DNA of 64,000 bases from Stichopus chloronotus. Lineage: Eukaryota > Echinodermata > Holothuroidea > Aspidochirotida > Stichopodidae. A program made the translations under genes and the position numbers. Below, piece after piece: positions 23,760 to 36,700 of this stretch. Position 1 is the first letter of the stretch. Every line of letters starts with the position of its first letter. The stretch is taken from positions 16,227,111-16,291,110 of the forward strand of contig CM037836.1 in the NCBI GenBank assembly GCA_021234535.1. Reading direction: 5' to 3'. The notes beneath the pieces are model-generated. The model saw nothing but the letters and a program-made list of their open reading frames with translations. It was not told the origin of the DNA and made no database searches.

Positions 23760-25244
23760 CTGTAAAATCATGGAAGTTTTTTTATGGAAAAAAGAAATTC
23801 ATGTGATGAAGCTTATAATTTATGTAGTTCTTAGTTAAGACTATTTGCTTACAAAATATCTAGGCCAGTAGTCATTTATGCCAGTAATTAACAGCCCCTA
23901 ATCAAGCGTCACGTACATGATTTTAGTCACAAGTGTGACATACTATGTAAGTTTTTATGACGCACATGACTGAGACGTCAAAAAGCATTTGCTTTTTCAG
24001 AAATGGAATCTCTCATAGTGTTAACTCAAGCAATTTCTCTTTACAATTTTACATGTACATTAATGAAAACTCTTTCTTGTACAAAATACTGAGCAAAACA
24101 TACCATAAGCATCACAGCAATCATAAAATAATTTTGCCATATTAATGATCACAAATGCAACAAGAGTACACTGTGTATGTCACAGAAACCTTATTAAAAT
24201 CAAGTTGACCAGTGTCCCACAGGGTCATAAAGTTTCAGTGTCAGGTGCATGATGCATGACTACACATTCACATGCAAATGAGGAAAGCTTCGTCCAATGG
24301 AACTGTGGCATGCAAGGTTGGTGTAAAATCTTTGGAGTTATTAAAACATTTTTTGGATGTACAACATCCTTACACTATTGTATTCATTTTTGATCTACTT
24401 GTCCTGCACACAACGCTACTTAGTTGCTCAACTTTTACAGGATGAATGAACTACAAATGGTCCAAGATCTATGTTTAATAAACTCTCCACTGGACACATA
24501 AAACAGTCACCAACTTTATGTCACTGCTATCCTGAAGTGATTACCTACAGAAGTTTTCTCTACTATGGTAGACTTCTACCTCATCTTTGCCCTCAGTCCT
24601 GTCTCTCAAATTTTTAACATGAACAATGCTCTAAGATGATGTCACCTTGATATCAAATTATCAATTATGATTTGAACAACCAGCTTAGGTACTGTATTTG
24701 AGCATACCATAAGAAACTGTTTTCTTCATAATTTTATATCTATCAAATTCTCGGGAAAAAGTATTAAGATGATTTGTTCTTTTTGTTTCATTTTCAAAGT
24801 TTTAACAATACTATAAATAAAACATGTTCAAAAGATAAGTGCTGGTTGACATGTGTTTAGCATCTTTTGAAGTTATGTAATTGTTCTTTATTACCTGTCA
24901 GTGAGCTAGGGAGCACTACAGTACATGCTCCTTTTGCATTCTTTGCATGTTTACAATGATGCAAAAGAAAGGAAATTTTAAGTCTAATTGAGGATAATCT
25001 GAAATAAATTGTTACCCTCAGTTTCCACTCACAACGACCACGCCTCATGGAAGTTTGAGTGTGAAGAATAGTGAAAGCATCAATGTTGCAACATCTAGAA
25101 ACCATGACGTAACTTATTTGTGTCCTGAAACGTGCACTTGACCTCATTTGCAGGACTTCATCCTTAACATGTTTCAAAAAATTTCAGACTTCTAGGAAGT
25201 AAGAGAAAGGTGTCTGTGGGCCTATGCGATCAACGGATACTTAC

Positions 25245-25421
25245 ACTGAGTTACAGGATGCACTTTAATGGTGGAACTTTTCTTAAATTTATCATGTTTC
25301 ATGGGCGATTTCATTGCCTCTAAGGAAATTTTTCCCCACAGTGTCCCCTCTCCTTCCCAGGTGGCAAAGTTGAGTGTGGTTTTAATGGAATTGCTATAAC
25401 TCATGAAAGTCCAGTTGTCTA
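25245..25421 (-). CDS. Coding exon, unassigned protein
   Basis: A consensus donor (CAGT/GTAAGTAT) follows 25245. The frame from DNWTF to the donor is open for 58 codons and reads DNWTFMSYSNSIKTTLNFAT then WEGEGTLWGKISLEAMKSPM and ends in KVHPVTQ plus one base. The start is placed at AAG/TAGAC (25421) because a TAA lies just upstream in frame; the acceptor tract is poor, so the 5' end is soft. It ends in phase 1, so it cannot join the exon at 23759 directly. It may belong to the same minus-strand gene through a missing exon. Confidence 0.4.
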
Positions 25422-26728
25422 CTTAAATGTCTAAATTCAGCAAAAGAGTTTGTCAAATATTTTTATGGAAACTTAAAACGTCACACACGTGATCAAACAC
25501 AGTCACACATCTGACGGGATTTCTTACAGAGATAAAGTAATTTACGAATTTGTAGAAATGAAATTAAGGTAGTTCATCGTGGCATTTGAGAATTGACATA
25601 AAGAAGAATTAATGCATAAAGTCTGTTTCTTTTAGCTCTGTGAGCAACTGCAAAAGTTATTGACAGAATTTGTCCCAAACATGCCATTTCTGCTTCATGT
25701 CACACACTTGACTGGCCTTTATGTGACCAGCATATTAATGCTTTGTTCTTAGCTGAACTAGGCCTGTACTTATGTAACAGCAAGTGGCTCCAAGTGCACA
25801 ATTGAGTAACACATGACAACCAAAGTTTGCTTTCTAAGGCATTGGATTCTGAGACCTGTGAGTGTGATTGCACACCATCACTCAGCTCAAATCACTATGA
25901 GAAGTGCAATTTTTTGCACACCTAGAAGAAAACGGGAACACAAGCAATCCACAAAATTTTAAAAAACAGCACACCTACCACACTCCTTAATTTCCTGAGA
26001 AGTGTAATTTGTAGCACACCTGGAAAATTTTAAACTCATGACCTCCTATCTGTGAGAAGATACACAGGGGAAAAACTAGGAAATTTCCCATTTTTGGGTG
26101 ACACAGGCAAAGGAGAATGGTCCAATGTGGAATCGTCTTCCATTGGAGCTAAAATCAGCCCTAGCCTACGCCTACAGGCTAACTGCTAGTAGGCCTAGTA
26201 GTCTGTGCTCTTGTTCAAGCAGATCCATGATACACTCCAGCAAATGACGTACCACATGCCAACAGACCCCTTGGGTGATTTGTGCAGAATACATTGAAAG
26301 GACTATCTTTGCCTAGCTTTTCTTTTAACGGGACAAATTCAAAATCCATGACTGGAAGTGAGGTCAACAAAGGTATAAAACAACTAAAACAGTTATTATA
26401 GGGTGTATGTCTACATGTTTTATCTTCAATTTTTTTTCCTTCATCTCACAAATTTATAGACATGCTGTGCAAAGGAATTTTGCAAACCTGTGGAAGAAAT
26501 GGGAGAAGTTAAACCTGCAATAGGAAAGAGGTTAGAAGAGGTTTCAAACCAAGGATAACAGTTGCATAACAACAGTCCTAAGCATAACCCACTATGCTTC
26601 GAGAGCAAATTTGATTGATGGGTGTTCGAAGATAATTTATACAATACATCCCCAATCCCCTGTAATATATATGCTATATGCATATATACTGTACGATAAC
26701 CCAATAACATACGCTATTGCTAGCAGTA
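25422..26728. other. No gene seen; short duplication
   Basis: A diverged direct duplication of about 100 bp lies at 25898-26030 (anchor GAGAAGTG followed by GCACACCT in both copies). Nothing else is supported. Confidence 0.5.
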
Positions 26729-27480
26729 GCATGGATGTATAACACTTCGCGCATCTAACATAAAACCCCTGGTATTTCTAGCTGTTAGAAATTCAAAATC
26801 CCTACACATCTAGATATTAATCTTGTTTAAGTAAGTCTGAAGATCCTTTTTAATATAATTTGACCTAATCTGGTAGAAACTTAGGAACTGTACCTTGAAA
26901 TTTGTTATTTTGACCGACATTTGCTTTGGTTAATGATACCATAAACTTGGCGCACCTCACCGTGTTAGCATGACAATCTGAGACACTGTTTACTTAATCG
27001 CCCTGGACTGGGTATTCAACTTTACAGTACTGCATTTGCATAGGAGAGGTAGGCTAGGCCTAGAGCATCCTAATTGCAGTTTCCACCGAATGTTACACAT
27101 TTTCAAATCATAATTTTGACTCTGCAATGGAATTTGTTCTGACCATTTTTGTTGCTAGCTTGTTCACATATTTGTGCAGTAGGTGAAGGTACAGGGTTTG
27201 TTCAATTTAAAAGGACACTCTTCATGTAATGATTGTCATGCTAATGTTAGTGTGGTGCGTGCAGTTTGGCAGGTTTACATCCTATCATTAACTCAAGTAA
27301 ATGTTGGTTAAAATAACATATTTTGAGGCACAATCCATAGCATATTGGTTCACATTACTAGTAAAATTGAATTTTAAGCTTGCAGAAACAAGATATATGA
27401 TTTGTAGGGATTTTGAATTTCCAGCAGCTAGAAATTCCAAGGTTTTTACATCAGATGCGCGCAGTTTTATACATCCATGC
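26729..27480. repeat. Long imperfect inverted repeat (fold-back), arms about 250 bp
   Basis: The left arm (26729-26978) and right arm (27231-27480) are inverted copies. Both, read inward, start GCATGGATGTATAA, then share GATGCGCG-like sequence, GGGATTTTGAATTTC (reverse complement on the left), a TTGTTATTTT-ACC-ACATTT block, GTTAATGATA and, at the inner end, TTAGCATGACAATC. A spacer of about 250 bp separates them. Identity is high in blocks with indels between them. No clear target-site duplication was found at the tips. Confidence 0.8.
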
Positions 27481-28148
27481 ATAGGCCCATCAAGTGCTGT
27501 CTTTGGTGTAGCATATCACTGTCTTTTGTGTAGCATATCACTGTTTTTTGTGGTCACAGATGCTAATTCGAGCCTTTTAACAAATAACAGTTAGGTCTAA
27601 ACTAACTGGCTAAGCAGTATTCAGTAAAGATAACTATGGCAATGCTCGCACTAAGTAAGCGAGTGCTGTAGGCTACGCTAAATGACTAATGTGGGCCTTG
27701 GGTGTAGGTTAGGCTAGCACTATGGTTTACGTTAGTGTTGGGCCTAACGTTACCGGTTGCATAACATTGATTAGGGGAGAGTGACGTGAGACTGAGGCGT
27801 TAAGTCACGCAGCTGATGGAAATACTGTAAAATGAAATTATTATACCCACAAACGTGTTTGAATTGAAGAAGAGTATCCCATCGACAGTGAGTGTAAAGT
27901 TGGAAAATTGCAAAGCAAGCGAAGGTTGTGCTACTTGTTAGCCACTCGTTACTTTTGATGTTTACTTGGTACCGTGTACTTAGTGGAAACTAGCGACCAA
28001 TATCAACGAACACTAAAAGCAAGGTTAACCATTTCATCATTACGGAAGTGCGTAATTGCCATTCTGTTAGTTAATCGTAGAAAACTGCAAATGTCGTATG
28101 AAAAGAGATTTTGGCGACATACAGGAATTTCAACACCAGTTTTGGCTA

Positions 28149-28880
28149 ACAAATCAACATTGTAACGCAATACAATATAATGAGGAACTGGTTGTAGGGT
28201 ACCACCCACTATCACCCCACAGGGGGAAATTGTCGAGTAAAAAGGTATTCAACCCGAAACTCAGAACATCATGCAACATTTCTGACTTTAAACAAAACTT
28301 TTTGGCTGACAAATCAACATGGTAACACATTATAATGAGGGAGCTAATTCTAGGGGAACCATTCACTATCATCCCACAGGCTGTAACCTTGGGTAAATTG
28401 TCGAGGAAAAAGACATTCAACCTCAAACTCAGAACATAATGCAACGTACCCGATTTTTAACGTGCAACGTAACTTTTGGCTAACAAATCAACATTGTAAC
28501 GCAATGTAATGGGTGTGCTGGCTGTATAGGAAACCACCTACTATCATGCCTCAGGAGGTCACCTGGGGTTTGTTTGTTTGTTTGTTTGTTTGTTCGGTTT
28601 ATTTCCATATAAACGATGCAAAACATGAGGTTACAAAATCAACATAAAAAGTCAAAATAAAAGAAACAATTAATGATCATACAAAACAGAAGTACGAGAA
28701 GGAAAAGGAGAGAGAAGTTAAGAAAAACTTATAAGAATCTCTCCCCTGGCCCCTGGCCTGGGGTAGGCTGAAAGTGTACAGGAAAAACATATTCAGCCTC
28801 AAACTGAGAACATAAAGCAACATATCTGATTTTCAACACAACCTTAGGTAACAAATGAACATTGCAACGCAATATACGGG
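28149..28880. repeat. Tandem repeat, unit about 160-175 bp, four copies, one interrupted
   Basis: The anchor AACAAATCAACATTGTAACG or a close variant recurs at about 28149, 28309, 28481 and 28850. Each unit also carries ACCACCTACTATCATCCCAC and CATTCAACCTCAAACTCAGA variants. The last interval is long only because of the 188 bp insertion at 28569-28756. After removing it and the duplicated 7 bp the period is again about 174 bp. Confidence 0.85.
28569..28756 (-). mobile_element. Short retroposon tail inserted in the tandem repeat
   Basis: The insertion is flanked by the 7 bp direct repeat CCTGGGG (28562-28568 and 28757-28763). Its left end is a TTTG run, which on the minus strand is a CAAA tail following TTTATATGGAAATAAACCG, typical of a non-LTR 3' end. 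No open reading frame is present, so it is a severely 5'-truncated LINE or a SINE. Confidence 0.75.
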
Positions 28881-30600
28881 GGATTTTGCTTGTAGGATAT
28901 TTGTTAACCGAGGCTGGTTAAATACAGCTGAAAACACTTGAAGAGTGGTCTTTCCGGTTATCGTGGGGGCTTGTATAAAGCCAAATTTTTCTTGTACGCT
29001 GGGTACGAGCTCATGTTGGGGCTGAGATTAGATAGTAGTAAATGTGACTTGCAACATGTGCATATTCATGCACCATTAAAGTTGATATCTTTTGGGTTCA
29101 GGGTATGCTCTGCCTCGGTCTTGTTTTGCCTTTAGGATCAAACCGGGTGAGATTGTGTTGTGTTGACTTCCTCTGATGTTTTATATGTAGACCGGTAGGG
29201 AGGGGCCGATTTCATTCTCGTGATAGGATAAACTTGTATAACTGTGTACCTCAACATGAAACATTGTAGTACACAGTGAAGTTGTATAAAGCACTCCGCA
29301 CATTCACACATAAGTCCACTGGCCCACCTCCATGCCAGCCCAGCGGTCAGTAAGTTAATATCTTATTGTCCTTGATGAATCAGTCTTCTCTTATCCCACA
29401 TCATTACATGTATAAACTGAGGTAAGGATTGCTTGGAGTCGGTCAACTTCTGAATTACATCACAATGAAGATCACAGTGGAATCTCTGTCAAATAAGAGT
29501 CCTCTGTACTTATTTTCCAGTCTCTTTTTCTAATGTGTAGAACTTAAGGGTTCTGGTGGTATTATTCCACTGCAGTCAGTGCATTTTTACAGTTTGAATT
29601 AGTGTAACTTTCACAGTAGATCATTGGATCACAGAGATCAGTAGATCACAGAGTTTCACAGTAGACCATTTGATTATTACTCTCAAGAAGTATCCATAAA
29701 GGAAAGTTTCCAAATAACTTTGCACTGAATGCTATTAGCATTGCTAGTCAAAGATATTAACATAAGGATGTTGTCTTAAGCAATTTTTTTCGTACCCATG
29801 AGAATATCCATTCAATAGCTACTGTAAGTATGCATAATTATATTTATCATCAATTGCTGATGACTCTGTACACATATATCAAAATATCTACCTGAACTAT
29901 TATAATTGATAACAATATGAAGAGCCTTCTCTACACACCCCAACTATCGACTTCAACCCATACAATAATTCATGCTCTAACAATCACCTTCATTCAAATG
30001 TTGAATCTTTACATTTTCTCGAAATATGTTAAAAACTCACTGGTCATCAGTGCTGGAGTCGAGTCCACTCAGTCCAAGTCCGAGTCCTTGATGACCAAGT
30101 CTGCGTCCGAGACCGAGTTCTTGAAGGACAAGTGAGAGTAGATTTCGAGTTTAGATTTAAATATGAGAGGTTCAAATGGTATTTCAGATTTATTGAAAGA
30201 CGTTTCAATTACCAGATAACCTTAAGCACAATGTGGTGCAATATTTGGCACTTTTTACGTCGTAAAATTATAGCTAGATTAAGATATGAAAAAATCCAAC
30301 AGGTACTTCCAGATTTTCCGACTATCGTCGCTTTGACAATTACTGGCGGAGAGGTGAGACACTCCCACACTCCCAAACCCCAGTTCGTAAAGGCTCTGAT
30401 TGTGAATAAAACTACATTTTACTGGTATTACATAATTTATGGTCCCTTGCAAAACCATTCTTGAAGACACCATTGCTTCAAGCACATCCTTTAAAGCAGA
30501 ACTTTGCTTCGCTTTTAATAAGAATTGATCACAGTGAATTAAGGAGGCTGCTTAATCTGCAAACTTTGTACAGTCTGATAAATCTAATGTAACGTCGGCC
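28881..30600. other. No gene seen
   Basis: Only short open frames were found. It holds the GAGTCC-type cryptic repeat at 30055-30125 and small duplications around 29600-29665 (TCACAGAG, CACAGTAGA). Confidence 0.5.
30055..30125. repeat. Cryptic hexamer repeat based on GAGTCC
   Basis: GAGTCGAGTCCACTCAGTCC and following bases (AAGTCCGAGTCC, GACCAAGTCTGCGTCC, GAGACCGAGT) are variants of a 6 bp unit in register. It is out of composition with its AT-rich flanks. Confidence 0.7.
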
Positions 30601-30813
30601 ATGCAACAGAATATGCTGGTGGAAGAGATGGGCGAGTCCTTTAATAAAATGTATATGTGGGAGCGGAGCAAGGTATACTTTGAGAACACAAACAAGGAGA
30701 GAGATGACAGGTGTGGACTGGTAGAGGTTATAGCAAAATACTTGTATTCAAATAGACAGGAGTTAAATTATAGCGACTGGATGCGTCGAGTCAGACTGCC
30801 AGTTACAGAGTGA
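30601..30813 (+). CDS. Possible small intronless ORF or relic
   Basis: ATG at 30601 opens 70 codons ending in TGA. The product is charged and probably helical (VEEMGESFNKMYMWERSKVY and later SDWMRRVRLPVTE), with more codon-like base use than nearby frames. No domain, signal peptide or splice site supports it, and an ORF of this length can occur by chance here. It could be a fragment of a transposon protein. Confidence 0.22.
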   Translation: MQQNMLVEEMGESFNKMYMWERSKVYFENTNKERDDRCGLVEVIAKYLYSNRQELNYSDWMRRVRLPVTE

Positions 30814-31669
30814 ACTCAGAAAGATAGTCAATTGAGCAAGAAACTTACAAACAATTGCACAGCACAAGAAAACTATTTGAACAACATAGCAGAGACATAA
30901 ACAGCTGCCATGAAATTAGCATATCAATACATGCAACCTAAAGAACATATCAAGAATACCTTACTAGCTTAAACACCTGACAAACTTAAACACCTGACAA
31001 ATTACTCTTACACTAACGATATTCTAGCCTCTAACACGTAAGTAATGCATCGATCCTACATGGCCGCAATTGCAATGCAGTTACTCAAAACATGAAAAAC
31101 TTGAAGAATAAAATTGGATGTTATGTAAAAGGCAAATTTTCATTTGAAACGACCACTGCTCTCATTGTTGTCTAGTCACGTTGAACCAGATTTTGTGATT
31201 CAACTTTACCCTTAACCCATCTCCTGTATTTGCGTATTTTATTCGATTATTCTATCGTCATATCATTTCAATATTCATTTGATAATCAAAATCATTTCGA
31301 AGTTCAGGTTTGTTGCCTGATGTGTTGAATTTATGGAAGAATATCCTTGACACTCGGCTAGCTTAAATTCCATCATCACGCTCATTCTGTTTAGTATGAA
31401 ACGTTAGAAATAAACCATGATGCCCGTATTGCGTTTCCTTCAAAAGCCGCTTGTAACGGTCATTATGGGATTTTTTAGTAGAATATGTGCTTTCTCCATT
31501 TACTTGTCCGTGTTATTGGTCGATATATTGTTCGCCACAATTGTTCGTTCTTATTATTCGCCAGCTTCAGCCCGATGTTTGTAACATACTTCATGGTACT
31601 TTCAGTGTAACAAAGAAACTGTCATGTACTGTCTGGATAGAATTTTGAGTAACCATTTGACAAGTCAAT

Positions 31670-32480
31670 TACTATGCTAGATATTTTCTGTCAGATTAAG
31701 GTGGGACCATTTCACATTAAATCAATTTTCTAGATATTTCTTGTAAATGACGTAGTAATTAACAAGAAAATAACATTTTAGGGACCAATTATTTTGCTAG
31801 ATATTTTCTGCTAGGCTTGAAACTGACCATTTCATTTAATAGAATGAAATGGCTAAATATGTTCTGCTAGATTTTGTAATAGCCACTTTTCAAGCCAATT
31901 ACTTTGCTAGATATTTTCTGCTAGATCTTAATGTAACTATTTAACAATGCAAGAAATTAGTTAGATATATTCTGCTATAAATACTTGTAACCATTTTAGT
32001 AGTCAATTATTTTGCTAGATATTTTCTTCTAGATTTTATCCTGACCATTTTACAATACCACGAAATGGCTAAATATGTTCTGCTAAATGTTGAAGAAACC
32101 ATTTTCCAATCCACTCATTTTGCTAGATATTTTACTGCTACATTTTAAGGTAACCAATTTACAACGCAATATTTTAGCTAGATATATTCTGCTAGAAATA
32201 TTTGTAACCATTTTAGTAGTCAATTATTTTGCTAGATATTTTCTGCTAAATTTTAGTGTAGCTATTTTACAATATTATAAAATAGCTAAATATGTTCTGC
32301 TAGATTTTTTCGTAACAACTTCACAATCCAACTATGTTGTCAGACATTTCCTGCTTAGTTTAAGTGTGACCATTTCACACTTATTACAATAAATTGGGTA
32401 GAACTTTTAGCTCGATTTCATAGAAACCATCTACAAGTCAATATATAGGTAAATATATTGTCTACATATACTTTGCTAAA
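31670..32480. repeat. Tandem array built on GCTAGATATTTTCTGCTAG
   Basis: About a dozen diverged units of roughly 55-60 bp each carry GCTAGATATTTTCTGCTAG, then GATTTTAATGTAACCATTT and a CAATTATTTT-like linker. Alternate units end in AGAAATATTTGTAACC, suggesting a higher-order dimer. The array thins out near 32480 and resumes at about 33540. The plus-strand ORF at 32087-32392 is a by-product of the repeat. Confidence 0.85.
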
Positions 32481-33539
32481 TTTGATGAATATGCAATTCT
32501 GATGATAATTAACTTGCCAGATTTAACCGTTAAGTCTTTGGTGGGGTTTACAGAAGATTACTGGGTTAATGATATTTCTAGACATCTGTGTATAGGGATA
32601 TATGTGCTGATTGTAGTGAGCATGCAAGATATTGCACTTAAAAGCTTCTAAAATCTGCAGAATCATAGTGGAAAGCTTTAACCTTTAACGAAAGGGATGA
32701 TGTACGCATTCACATACAGGCGTATAAGACAGTTTACTAGACAGAGTAAATGCATGATATCAGCACTCATCAAAAAATCTACAATACTATATGCGATATT
32801 GTAAACTAAGTTTTATATCTACTACAGTACAAAGAATTTAGAAGTTAAGAACTTAACGTTTGTAACATAGTTTACTCACTTGCATACTGCATGGAGAGTG
32901 CTGGTTAAATATTTCATCCAGAAATATGCAAACTGAATAAAAGTTAAATCTCTGAATCGCACTCCAGAATTCACCAAGTAATCAGTCAAAAGCTTACAAA
33001 CTGTTTCTCCTTGCCAAAAACAAGAAGAAGAATGTTTGTGGCCACGCGGAACAATTTCCTTTGATCCCTTAGATCGACAGTAGTTCAAGAACTCCTCTGC
33101 TAGAAATACTGAACCACTAATCTCTCTTTATCCGTCACATCTCTGTAATTCTTGATGTATCTTTTGAACTGGCTGACAAACAGTAGGGTAGTAAATGGAA
33201 CGATAAGCCTTAATTTACTTGAAGCAAGGCTGTCTGTTCAACAAGCTTTGCATACCATGTACTGTACCAGCTGACACTTTCTAGTCAAATGCGGTATAAC
33301 ACTAGTTGCAAGGTGCTTCAACAACTGTCTTTTCAGATCCTAGCTAGAATTCCCGCCGTTAAAAAAAAAAAAAAAAAAATAGGGGTCTATGAAAACACTG
33401 CATATCTCTTATTAAGGATGCAGCTTTCCTTTCCTGAGAGTAGATTTAGAGCAATGGCGTTAATATTTAAACTTTCTCTCGTTTTCGTTGATGAAACAGT
33501 CGACTGTTAAAATTCCCGCCTTATAGTATCTTATACACA
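32481..33539. other. Segment interrupting the tandem array
   Basis: About 1 kb without the unit. It has an A-run of about 19 bases at 33361-33379 preceded by GAATTCCCGCCGTT, and AATTCCCGCC again near 33512. It may be an insertion or simply array that has decayed beyond recognition. Confidence 0.4.
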
Positions 33540-33790
33540 TGTCAAACAATAAGCTAGATTTTCCTGCTGGATTTTAGAGTAACCATTTTACAAGTCAAAC
33601 CTTTGGTGGATTCTTTCGACTAGTGTTTAGTGTACAAATTTCTCAATACAATAAATTGGCTAGACATAGTTTGCTAGATTTTGTAGTAACTATTTACAAG
33701 ACGATTATTTCGCTAGATTTTAAGGTAACCGATTAACGATGCAATACTTTAGCCAGATATATTCTGCTAAAAATATTTGTAACCGTTTTC
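33540..33790. repeat. Second block of the GCTAGATATTTTC array
   Basis: The same unit reappears in degenerate form (AAGCTAGATTTTCCTGCTGG, GGCTAGACATAGTTTGCTAG, AGCCAGATATATTCTGCTAA) with the TAACCATTTTACAAGTCAA linker. Confidence 0.7.
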
Positions 33791-36700
33791 TAATTTAGAA
33801 TCTGTGAACACAATTCAAGTTGATATTCAGGTTATAGGGTTTAGATTCTCATAAGAAGCAGCCAACTGAGGTGGTCTATAACTCCATGATAAGGCTAGTT
33901 GAGCCAAGTGACAACAAACCATGGTTTAATCTGAGAGTTAGGGTAAAGTTTAGGGTGAAATTTAGGCAAAAGCTGAATAGGATCTTAAAATAAGTTACGC
34001 CACGTCCCTACTATACGGCCTCTTTATGTTCCCATCGAAACGGCGAACTACTCACTGCGATATTTAGAATAATAAGTAATCCCCTCTTACAGAAATATGG
34101 GGGAAAGCCTGAAGTAAAAACATCTCTTTTTGTGCAAGCTGAGTTAGGTTAATTTAGCTTTATTTCACCACATGTCCAAAGTGTTTGTAAACAACTCAAA
34201 CATTCACAGGTAGATTCAAGAAGTTCATTCATGTCCCTTATTCCCCATGGTAAAAAACTGCGGCTGTACTGCTGAAACTGACAGCGAAACTTAATCTAAC
34301 CGATGGTTACCATGTCCGTCCTTTATTCAAATGGTTGCGTGTGTACGGAAAAGCCTTTATTTTAGAATACACACGCGTGATGTTTCATGGACGGAACATG
34401 TCATTCAAAATGAACGCATGTCCGTTGATTCGTTATTGAAGATGGAGAGGCAGAGATCTGGCCTAAAAACTTTGACCCTAAAAGTGAGGTAAGCAAGACG
34501 TGGTGGAAAGAAAAGTTTTTATTACATTTTTTGGCGGGGTGAATGCAAGCATGCCTATCTCAGTCGATGGTCACCATCGAGGTGATTGGTGCGTGGAGCG
34601 TACGAGAACATTGTTGGCTTTGCAAAATCCCCAGATGTCCTGAAACGGGATTTCTCGGGCGCTCTAAGTTGCATACACTCAGCCTAAAAATAGAGAACTC
34701 ATGTCTGCAATTTTTCAATAGTGATGGAAAATCAGCCAATAAAATTTATTAATACATATCAGATCGAGTTGAGATGGTATTAAGTATTATAATTGATTTA
34801 TGCATCTACTTCCATTTATTTCTGAAACAGACTGAAATACCCCCCCCCTTCCCTTCCAATTCTGCGGCCACTGATGTACTATAGTGAGCAGAGTATGAGC
34901 AAATGGTTGATATTGAGGGAGAGAAAGCATTAACGACTCCATCAGGACCTGATGTTTCTCTATAAACAGACGGAGCTCCAGGGTTTTTTGGTACGTAAGG
35001 CACCGAGAAATGGCTTTTTTCTTATAAAACACATCTTAAGTTGCTTCCCAGTCTCCCTCCCCTTGTTGATTTCAGCTAAATTACTTTATATTTCAGAACA
35101 CAAGTATTTAAATCTTACACTTCCACTAAGAGTAATATAGTTTTTTTTTTTAATTTCACGTTACCAAAAAAAAAAAAATGTGTGTGCGTGCCCCGGTGTA
35201 GGGGAGGGGCAAATCATCGACACCCATGAATAAATGTAGGTGACAGCAATTTTGAAAGAAAAGGAAACGGCATAAATTCTTATATATTAAATTCTTACTA
35301 TAATGGTAAACGGCCCCTTTGGAATGAATGTACAATAGTAAATTTTACCGGTATGTAAGAAACAGACCAATTATTTCATGTCTCTGTCTAATACATATTA
35401 TGTCATAAAACGGTGTCAAATATTGCACCAGATTTTGTCTCGGGAATTTGAATTTCTCATGTTTTAGTCAAAGAGCGACGACAGTCGAAAACTCTGAAAT
35501 ACCAGATGGAATTTTTCATATCACAGTCCAGCACATTTTATGACATAAAAAATTAAAAATATCGCACCAGTTTGTGTTAAATGTCACCTGGCAATTGAGC
35601 ACTTTCTCAACAAACCTGAACTACCATTGAATTTCTCTTATGTCAGTCTAGGAGCAGACTGGGGAACATGAACGTGATAAAATGTACATTGCCCCAACAT
35701 ATCAATGCAAGGTACCGGGTCCTTGCATCAAGTCTGACTAAGATACGGGCCACAAATTTCTCAAGGAATTCCCTCAATATTCACCAAGTTAATATATGAC
35801 TAGTAAAGAACTGATTAGACCCTCAAACAGGGTGCATTGTGGTAAATCACTACACCTGTGATAACTGTCTTCTGTTAATAACTTGTTGAAAAATTGATGT
35901 GTTGAGAGTTGAAACATGAAATTTTATGAAGCAGAAAATGTAAGAATATGACATCGGAAGTGCCATTTCCGGCAATCCAGGTGGTCTAGTGGCATCAATC
36001 ACAGGTCCATCGACTTTGCTCCCCACCTTTCAGAAACCCTTGATCCGACCCTGAAAGTCATTCTGAAATCACACTTCTTCGCCAGTAAATTCAGTGCTTC
36101 ACACCTGCACACATAGCAGAACAGTTAACCTTGTAACCTATCATAATGGAGTGATAACGAGCTCGCATCTTGGACGCTTAATTTGATCAACTCCGCCAGA
36201 ATTATTTTTAACCACGTACAAGACATATGAGAGGTTGTAATACGCTTACATATATGGATAAAGACAGAGCCGCTTTTTCAGTACCTACGGTGAGATACGA
36301 TATAGTCACAAGGTGAACAATAAGGAAATGGGATGTTGGTAAGGGATGTAGTGGTCATGGTGACGGCGGTCATATAATGGTGGTCATAAATAATCATTCC
36401 AATTACTGTTGTTGTTATTATTTATCGATTATATACAGTAAAGCATATACCGGCCCTGGAACGTTTGTAAAGTTGGGAAAATGGGCAACCATGCATAGGT
36501 GTGGGGTCGAGGGACGTGCTTGAGGGCCCTCGTGGGACTCCAGGGTGAGGAAGTCTCCGGACCCTCTGATTATTTTAGCATATTTAGAACTATAAAACAG
36601 GGTAAGAATGATGCAATCCATCATATGTTAGTTGTTAAAAATCAAAAAAGAAAAAAAAAAAAGAAAAAAAAAGGACAACGGTTGTCTTTGTGATTGTCAT

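Noticed and set aside
32087..32392. 101-codon plus-strand frame
   Set aside because: Entirely within the GCTAGATATTTTC tandem array. The repeating LLDIL-type peptides follow from the repeat.
35970..36040. Possible tRNA or tRNA-derived SINE (TGGTCTAGTGGCATCA)
   Set aside because: Resembles an A box only; no B box, no cloverleaf pairing and no terminator were found.
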